Of a stretch of DNA of 64,000 bases, positions 34,553-42,270 are shown piece after piece. This DNA is from Exilispira sp964581895 (GTDB lineage: Bacteria > Spirochaetota > JAAYUW01), in assembly GCA_964581895.1 (NCBI GenBank), contig CAZOPR010000004.1, forward strand, positions 1 to 64,000, given 5' to 3'. Numbering within the stretch: the first letter of the stretch is position 1; each line of letters opens with the position of its first letter. The translations under genes were made by a program, and so were the position numbers. The notes under the pieces were generated by a model, which worked only from the letters and a program-made list of their open reading frames with translations, had not been told where the DNA came from and made no database searches.

Positions 34553-35194
34553 TTATACTTTTTCAATAGATTCTAAAAGAAGATTTAATGGTTGAGCCCC
34601 TACAAATTCCAAAGTTTCATTTATTACAGTCTTAGGAACTGAGGTAACATTATATTTTATGGCCAATGGAGTAAAGGTCGAACTTTCAATCATATCAGCT
34701 ATTATATTTGAATTTTTAATGGCAAGTTTATGAGCTGTCATAACAGCTGTTGGGCAATATGGGCATGTTAAAGTTACAAAAACCTGAATATGAACCTTTT
34801 TATTAATATTTTTTATCCTTTTTTCGATCTCAGCATCAATTGGTTCAGCAACTCCTGAAAGTTCGAGGCAGGCTGAAATAAAAGAGTTTATTTCATATCC
34901 AGCAGGGATACCAAAAAACCTAACTCCTAAAATAGTTTCTTTTTCATCTGTAAGTAAAATTGCAGGAATTTTATCAATATTGTATTTTTCTGCAAGATCC
35001 TTTTCTTTAGTAAAATCATGAACATAAAGTTTTATCTTGTCTGTTAAAGAAGATATCTCCATTAAAAATTGATGGTTAATTGAGCATGTTGGGCATTCAA
35101 TCTCCTGTGTCCAGAAATGAATTTTTATTGGATTTTTCATCTCTGAAAGAACCTGTTTTAGCTGCTGCTTTGTTTTTTCGTCGAAAAGATCCAT
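34553..35194 (-). CDS. Protein disulfide oxidoreductase (two-domain glutaredoxin-like, PDO)
   Basis: Two tandem thioredoxin folds of about 105 residues. The first has ECPTC (C34, C37) and the second TCPYC (C144, C147), each redox-active. This is the PDO/glutaredoxin-like family of anaerobes and archaea, which receives electrons from thioredoxin reductase. The trxB gene lies two bases upstream in the same orientation, so they form a redox pair. Cis-proline-containing segments (KIPAIL, SVPKTV) follow each active site. Length is 213 residues. Confidence 0.92.
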   Translation of the reverse strand: MDLFDEKTKQQLKQVLSEMKNPIKIHFWTQEIECPTCSINHQFLMEISSLTDKIKLYVHDFTKEKDLAEKYNIDKIPAILLTDEKETILGVRFFGIPAGYEINSFISACLELSGVAEPIDAEIEKRIKNINKKVHIQVFVTLTCPYCPTAVMTAHKLAIKNSNIIADMIESSTFTPLAIKYNVTSVPKTVINETLEFVGAQPLNLLLESIEKV

Positions 35195-35196
35195 AT

Positions 35197-36186
35197 TTAT
35201 TCCTCCTTTTTAGATAGTATATATTCACAAGCTGAAAGAGCTGCTTTCGCTCCTTCTCCAGCGGCTATAATAATCTGTTTATATGGAACAGAGGTAACAT
35301 CACCAGCTGCAAAAATCCCATCCGCTGAGGTTTTACATTCACAATCTATAATAATTTCTTTATATTGATTCATAGCAACAACATCATAAAATGCTTCAGA
35401 GTTTGGAATAAGACCTATTTCTATAAAGATTCCATCTGCTTTTATATTTAAAATTTTTTCGTCTTTTAGGCTTTTTGCTTGAACAGATTCGACACTGCTA
35501 TTCCCTTCTATTTTTATTACGATAGTAGAAAAGAGGATATTAACATTGCTATATTTATTTAATTTTTCTATCAAAATTTTATCGGAAGTTAGCTTTTCAA
35601 GATTCTGAATTAAAGTTACCTTTTTAGCAAGTTTAGCAAGATCTATTGCAGCCTCAACAGCCGAGTTTCCTCCTCCTACAACTACAACTTCTTTATCTTT
35701 AAATAATGGGGCATCACATATTGCACAGTAAGCGACTCCCTTTCCTAAAAATTCCTTTTCACCAGGTACATTTAAGGTTTTCCATCTTTTACCTGTTGAA
35801 ATAATAATTGATTTAGCCATGTAAATATTGCCATTTGAGCAAAAAATTTTTTTAATATTTTCATTTACTATTTTTTCAACAATTACATTTGAAGTCAAAG
35901 CAAGTTCAAACTGCTCTATCTGCTCCTTAAATTTTTGAGCCAGGGTAGCGCCTTCTATATATTTATAACCCATATAATTTTCAACTATAGAAGTCTCTGT
36001 AACCTGTCCACCAAAATCTTTGGTTATTAATGCTGTTTTTACTCCTTTTCTAAGGCAGTATACAGCAGCAGTTAGAGCAGAAGGTCCTCCACCTATAATT
36101 ATGACATCATAGATAGTGTTTAACTCTAAAGGTTTAGTTCTATTTTCAAGATTTTGAAATCCTGGAAATTGAAAATTAAAGTTCAT
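35197..36186 (-). CDS. trxB: Thioredoxin reductase
   Basis: NAD(P)H-dependent flavoprotein reducing thioredoxin-like proteins. FAD-binding GGGPSALTAA (about 32-40), redox CAIC (C154, C157), NAD(P)-binding GGGNSAVEAA, and the FAD-binding ending GIFAAGDVTSVPYKQ are present. Length 329 residues. It precedes the PDO gene by two bases, so the PDO is its likely partner. A GTGGGG lies before the ATG. The N-terminal 22 residues precede the usual first strand. Confidence 0.94.
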   Translation of the reverse strand: MNFNFQFPGFQNLENRTKPLELNTIYDVIIIGGGPSALTAAVYCLRKGVKTALITKDFGGQVTETSIVENYMGYKYIEGATLAQKFKEQIEQFELALTSNVIVEKIVNENIKKIFCSNGNIYMAKSIIISTGKRWKTLNVPGEKEFLGKGVAYCAICDAPLFKDKEVVVVGGGNSAVEAAIDLAKLAKKVTLIQNLEKLTSDKILIEKLNKYSNVNILFSTIVIKIEGNSSVESVQAKSLKDEKILNIKADGIFIEIGLIPNSEAFYDVVAMNQYKEIIIDCECKTSADGIFAAGDVTSVPYKQIIIAAGEGAKAALSACEYILSKKEE

Positions 36187-36365
36187 TTTTACCCCACATT
36201 ACTTAAATTTTCTTTTATCATAATAATAAAAAATATAATTTTAGTCAAATTTATCAAAATAGTTGAATTTCTATAATAACAAAGTAAAATAAGGAAAACT
36301 GAGAAATAAAAAATAATTAAAAAATATAAAAATAATAAAGCCAATAAAATTTGGAGGAAATTATT

Positions 36366-36962
36366 ATGAAAAAAGGAAGAAAAAGATTAAGAATACCAGT
36401 TATAAGAAGAATTTACGCTGACCTTTTTGATACTATTATCGGAAGAAGTAGTATAAGAAAATTTTTAGATAAAGAGATAGATAATGAAAAAATTGAAGTA
36501 ATTATGGAAACTGCAAGATGGGCACCTTCCTGGCAAAATAAGCAGTGCTGGGAATATGTTGTAGTAAAAGATAAAGGGCTTATTAAAGATATTACTAAAT
36601 ATTCAAGTTTTGTAAATGTCTGGATGGCAAAGGCTCCTTGCATAATAGTTTGTTGTGGGGACCCATCTTTATCTGGATTTCGAGATGATCTACCTTACTT
36701 TTTAGTTGATGTTGCCATATCTGCTGAGCATTTAGTTTTAGCAGCTACAGCTTTAGGATTTGGTACATGCTGGGTAGGAGCATTTAATGAAGAAAAGATA
36801 AAAAACCTTTTGGATATACCTGATGATATTAGAATTGTTGCTTTGATTCCTATTGGTTATCCTGTGCCTGAAGAATACAAAAGGCCAACAATTACCAATA
36901 TTATTTTGAATGCAAACAGAAGGAAGTGGACAGACCAATTTGTTCATTGGGGGAAGTGGTGA
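36366..36962 (+). CDS. Nitroreductase family FMN-dependent oxidoreductase
   Basis: FMN-binding SSIRKFLDKEIDNEKIEVIME (the RSSIRxF motif) is followed by ARWAPSWQNKQCWEYVVVKD, with the conserved APSWQNxQ. The second half has LGFGTCWVGAFNEEKIKNLLDIP and VALIPIGYP. It reduces nitro or quinone-type compounds with NAD(P)H; the real substrate is unknown. I chose ATG 36366, since GGAGG (36353-36357) precedes it by eight bases; TTG 36351 overlaps that site. The product is 198 residues. Confidence 0.9.
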   Translation: MKKGRKRLRIPVIRRIYADLFDTIIGRSSIRKFLDKEIDNEKIEVIMETARWAPSWQNKQCWEYVVVKDKGLIKDITKYSSFVNVWMAKAPCIIVCCGDPSLSGFRDDLPYFLVDVAISAEHLVLAATALGFGTCWVGAFNEEKIKNLLDIPDDIRIVALIPIGYPVPEEYKRPTITNIILNANRRKWTDQFVHWGKW

Positions 36963-37037
36963 TTTTTAATAAGTATTTTGAAAGATTTTGCCGAAAATAT
37001 TACTAAATCATTGCGAAATATTATAATATAGAATATT

Positions 37038-37853
37038 ATGTTTGAAAAGATATATAAAAAAAGTCTTTTTTCCCATATTTGCTCATATCCTTACTTAAAA
37101 TTTGAAGATATTTATAAATTTTTATATCAGGCTGTTTGCGGAAATGTTCATCTTTTAAGGTATAAAGAAAATTTTATAGAATCTTTATATAAGGAAGTAC
37201 AAGTCATAAGCCAAGATTTAAACTTAAATCAGGTTGATTTTGAATCAAAAGATAAATTTAACACTAAATACAAAGATAACGCTAAATATAAAGATAAGGC
37301 TAAATATAAATACAAAGATAAGACTAAATATAAAGATGAGGTTAAAGATAAAAACAAAGATAAATATAATGATAAAACTGAAACAGAAATAGAACTTAAT
37401 AATGAACCATTAATTGAATATCTTAGGTCTGATAAAAAATATATAAGATTGAATTTAAGACCATACTTAAAATCAGGTTATGAGATTGATCTCTTAAAAA
37501 AAGCCTGTATTTTAAGTGCAGAAAAAAACAAAGAAAATGAAGATAAAGATAAAGAAGACTTCATAAAACTCTGGAGTGAATTTTCAAAAAAAGTATTTGA
37601 GCAAAGTTTTTATGAAGAATGTGAAAAATATTGTAAAAAAACTTTTTCTTTTTCACCAATATTAAAAGATAAGACAAAAGAATTTTTTAAAATTAGCCTA
37701 TCTTGTGAAAATCTTGAAAAATTCAACCTTTTTATTGTTAGCAAAAATTACCCAGTAATTCATCATTCGCAGGAGTATCTATATCTGTATAAACCTTCTT
37801 ATAGAGTACTTGAACTAAAAGATCTTCTATCAAAGCTTAAATTGAACTCCTAA
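37038..37853 (+). CDS. Conserved protein of unknown function with Lys/Asp repeat insert
   Basis: A 271-residue protein I cannot name. N-terminal and C-terminal parts look conserved: AVCGNVHLLR, then RLNLRPYLKSGYEIDLLKKA, and YPVIHHSQEYLYLYKPSYRV near the end, with paired His and many aromatic residues. Between about residues 74 and 115 is a Lys/Asp/Tyr-rich insert built of KYKDKA-type units encoded by 18-bp tandem repeats. No signal peptide or membrane segment is seen. The last 24 bases overlap the convergent LA_2272-like gene. Confidence 0.7.
   Translation: MFEKIYKKSLFSHICSYPYLKFEDIYKFLYQAVCGNVHLLRYKENFIESLYKEVQVISQDLNLNQVDFESKDKFNTKYKDNAKYKDKAKYKYKDKTKYKDEVKDKNKDKYNDKTETEIELNNEPLIEYLRSDKKYIRLNLRPYLKSGYEIDLLKKACILSAEKNKENEDKDKEDFIKLWSEFSKKVFEQSFYEECEKYCKKTFSFSPILKDKTKEFFKISLSCENLEKFNLFIVSKNYPVIHHSQEYLYLYKPSYRVLELKDLLSKLKLNS
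37263..37340. repeat. 18-bp tandem repeat inside the unknown gene
   Basis: Units of the type gctaaatataaagataag start at 37263, 37281, 37299 and 37323, with one copy carrying six extra bases. They encode six-residue blocks such as AKYKDK. Diverged 12-base blocks continue to about 37376. All changes are multiples of three and keep the frame. Confidence 0.85.
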
Positions 37854-39218
37854 TGTAAAACCAAACCAGCCATACTGGAAAAATGTAAAATTATTAATAT
37901 CTGCCATTATTGGGTTTATCTCATCTGGAATATACCAGCTAAAAGCAGCATTGTCGGGGTTAAGTCTGAAACCAAGGTTATATGTTACACCAGCTATAAT
38001 CTGGAAAAATCCGAAAGATACCCCAATATTTAATCTTAATGAAAAGGAAGATGAGTCACCCAATATAAGATAGCAAAGTGAATAAGGAAAAGCTACTTCA
38101 GGATAATAATAGTAATCATCGGGATAATCGTAAAAATAGATAGCAGAAGCTCCATATAAAGTTTCTGGATTTGAAAGATATTTTTTCAGGTTATCGATAT
38201 TTGCTCTTCCCTGGACAAAAAATTCAATATCCAAAAAGAAAACTCCAGAAGCATAATGAGAACCAAAGCCCAAGGTGCTTTGAAAAAGAGTTTGATCATC
38301 ATTCATTCCGTAACCTATTATAGAGTAGAACTTTTTAGAACCCCATTTGAAATTAAGCTTTAAAATACCAAGCTCATTATAGCTAGTTTCTATTGCATTG
38401 TAACCATTTAAGAAAAAGTTAAATAGACCAATAGAAATTCCTTTTTCAACTTTAGCGATATTTATTAATCCAATCTGAACACCATTGAAAAAACTGGAAT
38501 AATTTACAAGATTAATTTGAAAACCTGAAAAACTATTTGAAATTGAAATAAGACCTATTTTATATCCATAAGAATCTTTTAAGTTAAAATTGACAAGGCC
38601 TATTTGTAGTCCATTAAAATCTCCAAGATTAAAGTTAAAGATACTTGCTTGAATCCCATTAAAATCACTAAAATTTATACTTGCAAAAATAGAAATATCA
38701 AAAAAACCTTTAAAGTTTTTTGAAAAAGATACTAATCCTAATCTATAACCAGAAAAATCATTCATATTTAGGTTCAAAAATCCAAGTTGAAAACCTGTGA
38801 AACTTTGCGAGTTAAAGTTTAGCATGCCAATCTGTAAACCAGAGGCGTTACCCATATTTAAATTTGCAAAAAATGCCAATTCAAAACCTTTGAAGTTATT
38901 ATTTATATGGTTAAATCCTCCTGTGATTAAGATTCCTTCAAAACCATTAAGATAGGATTGAAAAAATAAGGCAGATCCAAAACCATTTGAATAATCCTGT
39001 GCGGTATTATAAAACAAAGAGCCAGCATAACCATGAAAAGATGGGATAACAAGTCCAAAAAGACCGATTGCACAGGTTATGTTTTCTATTTCATAAGGAT
39101 AGTTTATCCCTGGGAAAGGAGATATTACAAAGCCACCAGAATTTTCCGCAAGAAGTTCAAATGTAGATGATGAAAAAATTATTATAAATAAAATAAAAAA
39201 GATAAATATTTTTTTCAT
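37830..39218 (-). CDS. Secreted surface repeat protein (LA_2272-like)
   Basis: Has a signal peptide (MKKIFIFFILFIIIFSSS... ending LLA). From about 80 to 265 it consists of short beta repeats of the form GFQLGFLNLNMNDFSG / GLQIGLVNFNLKDSYG, about 18-23 residues each. This is the pattern of the LA_2272 surface repeat family known from Leptospira. The C-terminal half is aromatic and Gly-rich, ending in an alternating strand with a terminal Leu, like outer-membrane beta-barrel proteins. It is probably an outer-membrane or surface protein. The ribosome site is poor; start is uncertain by a few codons. Confidence 0.8.
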   Translation of the reverse strand: MKKIFIFFILFIIIFSSSTFELLAENSGGFVISPFPGINYPYEIENITCAIGLFGLVIPSFHGYAGSLFYNTAQDYSNGFGSALFFQSYLNGFEGILITGGFNHINNNFKGFELAFFANLNMGNASGLQIGMLNFNSQSFTGFQLGFLNLNMNDFSGYRLGLVSFSKNFKGFFDISIFASINFSDFNGIQASIFNFNLGDFNGLQIGLVNFNLKDSYGYKIGLISISNSFSGFQINLVNYSSFFNGVQIGLINIAKVEKGISIGLFNFFLNGYNAIETSYNELGILKLNFKWGSKKFYSIIGYGMNDDQTLFQSTLGFGSHYASGVFFLDIEFFVQGRANIDNLKKYLSNPETLYGASAIYFYDYPDDYYYYPEVAFPYSLCYLILGDSSSFSLRLNIGVSFGFFQIIAGVTYNLGFRLNPDNAAFSWYIPDEINPIMADINNFTFFQYGWFGFTLGVQFKL

Positions 39219-39367
39219 ATATGCACTTATGCACTCCCATCATATTTAACAACTTTCTATATTTATAAATATAGCGTGATTTTAAGATTTTTCAACTTGA
39301 ATTTTTGACTAAATGATAAATTTTTTGTAAAAAGCACTAAAATGGCTAAATCTACTATCTTTTTAAA

Positions 39368-40444
39368 CTAAATTTTAATATACATTTCATATTGATTTAT
39401 GAAATTATTAAAGCCAATAAAATTTAAGAAATCATAAATTGAGCAGTTTTTATCGACATTTAATATTGATATCATTTTACTTTCAGACTCATTTATAAGT
39501 TTGTCCAATAATATTGAAAGAAAGATAAAATTTTTATCTAATAAATTGATGTTACTATCTACTTTAACCTTGTTATTATCAACTCCAAAAAATTTAATAT
39601 CACCATTTGATTTTTCTATTGCTGAAAGTCCAATAAGCTTTTTATCATAGTAAAGCGCTAAAAGAGAAATTTTACTAAAAATATTTTTTATAGACTTTAT
39701 ATTATTTTGCCAGCTTAAAGGAGTTTCAATAAATTTAGTAATATCTGATTTCCTTAACCAAAAGATGTTTTTAATCCTTTTAATTTTTAATCTCTGTATA
39801 ATAAAATCATAAAAAACTTTATTTTCTCTTAAATAAAGATCTATATTTTGTTTAAGTTTTTCTTTTTCAATATTAAAGCAATAAAACTTTCTGCTTATTC
39901 TAAAGTTAGAATCAAGATAAAGATTTATTGCCTTTTTATTATCCTGTAAAACTTCAAGGATAAATCCATCTATTTTAAGTTTTTTAAGTTTATCTTTTAT
40001 TTCATTTATAACTAATTTACTAAATCCCATTTTTCGAAATTTTGGTATTGTTCCAGTACCGCTGTCATACACAGCTTTTTTAAAATGTAATCTTTTATTT
40101 TGATCTTCTAAATAAATGGTAACATCTTTTCTTTCGCCCAAAAGGACAAAAGATATAGGGATCTTTTTTATCTCTTCTAAACTAAAATTCATATTTTTAT
40201 TTATATTACTATAAAGTAAAAGAGTTAGCTCATTTTCAAAATAACTTTTAATTTCTAAATCAATATTTCCATCTAAAAAAATGCCAAAACTTCTATTAAG
40301 TTTAATATCTCTTACTTTTAATAACTTCTTAAAACTTTCAAAATCGAGCTTTATCTTTATCTGATAGTCAGAAAAAGCAAGAATAAAAGAATAGTAAAGA
40401 TAAATTAAAGGGATTTTATTCAAAGAACAAAATCTTGTCTCCAT
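39368..40444 (-). CDS. GNAT family N-acetyltransferase (two-domain)
   Basis: A 358-residue protein with an N-terminal GNAT domain. Its early segment YYSFILAFSDYQIKIKLDF matches a known bacterial GNAT subgroup, and acetyl-CoA motif A is seen in GTGTIPKFRKMGFSKLVINEI, followed by LEVLQDNKKAINLYLDSNF. The second half (about 200-358) resembles a degenerate second GNAT-like domain without a clear motif A. AAGGTAG precedes the ATG on the minus strand. Acceptor substrate unknown. Confidence 0.82.
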   Translation of the reverse strand: METRFCSLNKIPLIYLYYSFILAFSDYQIKIKLDFESFKKLLKVRDIKLNRSFGIFLDGNIDLEIKSYFENELTLLLYSNINKNMNFSLEEIKKIPISFVLLGERKDVTIYLEDQNKRLHFKKAVYDSGTGTIPKFRKMGFSKLVINEIKDKLKKLKIDGFILEVLQDNKKAINLYLDSNFRISRKFYCFNIEKEKLKQNIDLYLRENKVFYDFIIQRLKIKRIKNIFWLRKSDITKFIETPLSWQNNIKSIKNIFSKISLLALYYDKKLIGLSAIEKSNGDIKFFGVDNNKVKVDSNINLLDKNFIFLSILLDKLINESESKMISILNVDKNCSIYDFLNFIGFNNFINQYEMYIKI

Positions 40445-40554
40445 TTTATACTACCTTATTTAGCTTAGTTTACTTATTTTGACTTATAGAACACTTTATC
40501 TTCAATCTTTATAAATCTATTTTCTATTTTTATAATTTATAAAAAAATTTCTTT

Positions 40555-40731
40555 TTACTTTTTATTATTTAAACTTTTACTTTTATCTTTATTGAAAATC
40601 GAGATCCATATATGAATTATAAAATAAAAGATTAACTGAACTATAAATGTTATTGGAATAGCTATCAACATCAAAAAAAGGCTTTTCACAAAAGCAGATT
40701 CATTTCTAATGACCTGTAATATATCTTGCAT
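40555..40731 (-). CDS. 58-residue single-pass membrane peptide, downstream of oadB
   Basis: A short gene reading MQDILQVIRNESAFVKSLF, one hydrophobic helix (about 18-46), then a basic tail ending KSLNNKK. AAGGAG lies seven to eight bases before the ATG on the minus strand. It starts 29 bases after the oadB stop in the same direction, so it is probably cotranscribed. The helix plus charged tail is reminiscent of small gamma-type subunits of sodium-pumping decarboxylases, but order and sequence do not match OadG clearly. Coding status is supported by the ribosome site and position. Confidence 0.6.
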   Translation of the reverse strand: MQDILQVIRNESAFVKSLFLMLIAIPITFIVQLIFYFIIHIWISIFNKDKSKSLNNKK

Positions 40732-40760
40732 CGGTTCTCTCCTTTTTAAAGTAAAATAAG

Positions 40761-41879
40761 TTAAAGTAAAATTGGTACAAGTGCAAGGACAAGGCCACCA
40801 GCAATTACAGAACCAAGTTGCCCTGAAACATTTGCACTTACTGCTTGCATTATTAAAAAGTTGCCAGGATCTTCATCTATAGCCATTTTTTGGATGACTC
40901 TTGCACTCATAGGGAAAGCCGAAATTCCAGCAGCCCCAATCATTGGATTAATCTTATCTTTTAAGAATATATTCAAAAATTTTGCAAACAAAACTCCACC
41001 AGCAGTATCAAAAATAAATGCTACAAGGCCTAGTCCTAAAATTTTAAGTGTTGATAATGTCAAAAATTTTTCAGCTTGCATTGTTGAGCCAATAGTTATA
41101 CCTAAAAGAAGTGTTGCTATTGAGCCAAGTTCGTTTTGAGCAGTCTTTGAAAGCCTTTCAACGACCCCGGATTCTTTTAACAGGTTCCCAAACATAAGAG
41201 AACCAATCAAAGGAACACTCATAGGGGCAATAAAACCTGTTATCAAAGTGACTATTATTGGGAAACCTATTCGAAGTGCAGTCGGAACATTCCTATCAAT
41301 TTTAGCCATTCTGATTCTTCTTTCATTTTTAGTTGTTATTGATTTGATAACAATCGGTTGGATTAATGGTACAAGTGACATATAGGAATATGCTGCTACT
41401 GAGATTGGTCCAAGATAATCTTTTGCGAATCTTGTGGCAACATAAATGGCAGTTGGACCATCTGCTGCGCCTATAATGCCAATCGAGCTTGCAGTTTTGA
41501 AATCGAAACCTAATAGTGTAGCAACTAAAATTGTAGCAAATATCCCGAATTGAGCAGCTGCACCAAAAAACATCGTAACAGGTTGCTTGAACATCGGTGT
41601 AAAGTCGCACATTGCTCCAACAGCTATAAAAATAAGTATGGGGAATAGTTCTGTTGTAATACCTGCATCAAAAAGTATCTTTAAAAATCCAGAAATCCCT
41701 TCGTGCTCAAGAACAACTGAAAGTGGAAGATTTACTAAAATTGTTCCAAAACCTATAGGTAAAAGTAAAAGTGGCTCATATTCTTTTTTTATTGCAAGCC
41801 ATATTAAAATTAAGCCGACAAATATCATAACAGCAGATTGCCACCCAAAAGAAGTAAAACCAATAAGAAGTTCTTTCAA
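40761..41879 (-). CDS. Sodium ion-translocating decarboxylase beta subunit
   Basis: The membrane subunit that couples decarboxylation of a biotin-bound carboxyl group to sodium export (OadB/GcdB/MmdB family). It has about nine to eleven hydrophobic segments, with the diagnostic IGAADGPTAIYVATRFA, and the GSLMFGNLLKESGVVERL segment. Length 372 residues is normal. AAAGGAG precedes the ATG. The carboxyltransferase alpha subunit and the biotin carrier are not in the window, so the substrate (oxaloacetate, glutaconyl-CoA, methylmalonyl-CoA) cannot be told. Confidence 0.94.
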   Translation of the reverse strand: MKELLIGFTSFGWQSAVMIFVGLILIWLAIKKEYEPLLLLPIGFGTILVNLPLSVVLEHEGISGFLKILFDAGITTELFPILIFIAVGAMCDFTPMFKQPVTMFFGAAAQFGIFATILVATLLGFDFKTASSIGIIGAADGPTAIYVATRFAKDYLGPISVAAYSYMSLVPLIQPIVIKSITTKNERRIRMAKIDRNVPTALRIGFPIIVTLITGFIAPMSVPLIGSLMFGNLLKESGVVERLSKTAQNELGSIATLLLGITIGSTMQAEKFLTLSTLKILGLGLVAFIFDTAGGVLFAKFLNIFLKDKINPMIGAAGISAFPMSARVIQKMAIDEDPGNFLIMQAVSANVSGQLGSVIAGGLVLALVPILL

Positions 41880-42270
41880 TTTAAACTCCTTTTATTCTTT
41901 TTTTTTCTATAATTTTTTTTTTATAAATAGTTTTCGTTTTTTATGAGTTATTTCATTATCTTATAAGTTTCATTTCTTTAACTAAAAAATATTTTATAGT
42001 ATCACATTTTATTATATTTTAATTTTTAAAATTTTGCCTATTAAAAATTTTAATTTGACTCAAATAAAATTTACATAAAGCTTTTTAGCTGTCAATAATT
42101 AAAGCAAGTTTATTTACAACAATTTTTAAATTTTGACCAAAAATTATTATATAAGATTTATTTAATTAAATTTTGAGAATTTTTACTTAAAATTCTGCAT
42201 AAAAATTTGTAAAACAAACTGTTGAAAATTAGATTTGATAATTTATTATTAATTGAAAGGTATAAAAAAT
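41880..42270. other. Divergent intergenic region between oadB and recC
   Basis: About 390 bp of A/T-rich DNA with no reading frame of note. It must carry the promoters for both the oadB and recCBD transcripts. A TTGAAA at 42223-42228 with a TATTAT or TTATTA 15-17 bases on is a weak candidate for the recC promoter. No repeat or RNA structure stands out. Confidence 0.5.

Noticed and set aside
41587..41946. Plus-strand frame of 119 codons opposite the oadB start
   Set aside because: It overlaps the conserved N-terminal part of oadB and the translation has no recognisable domain.
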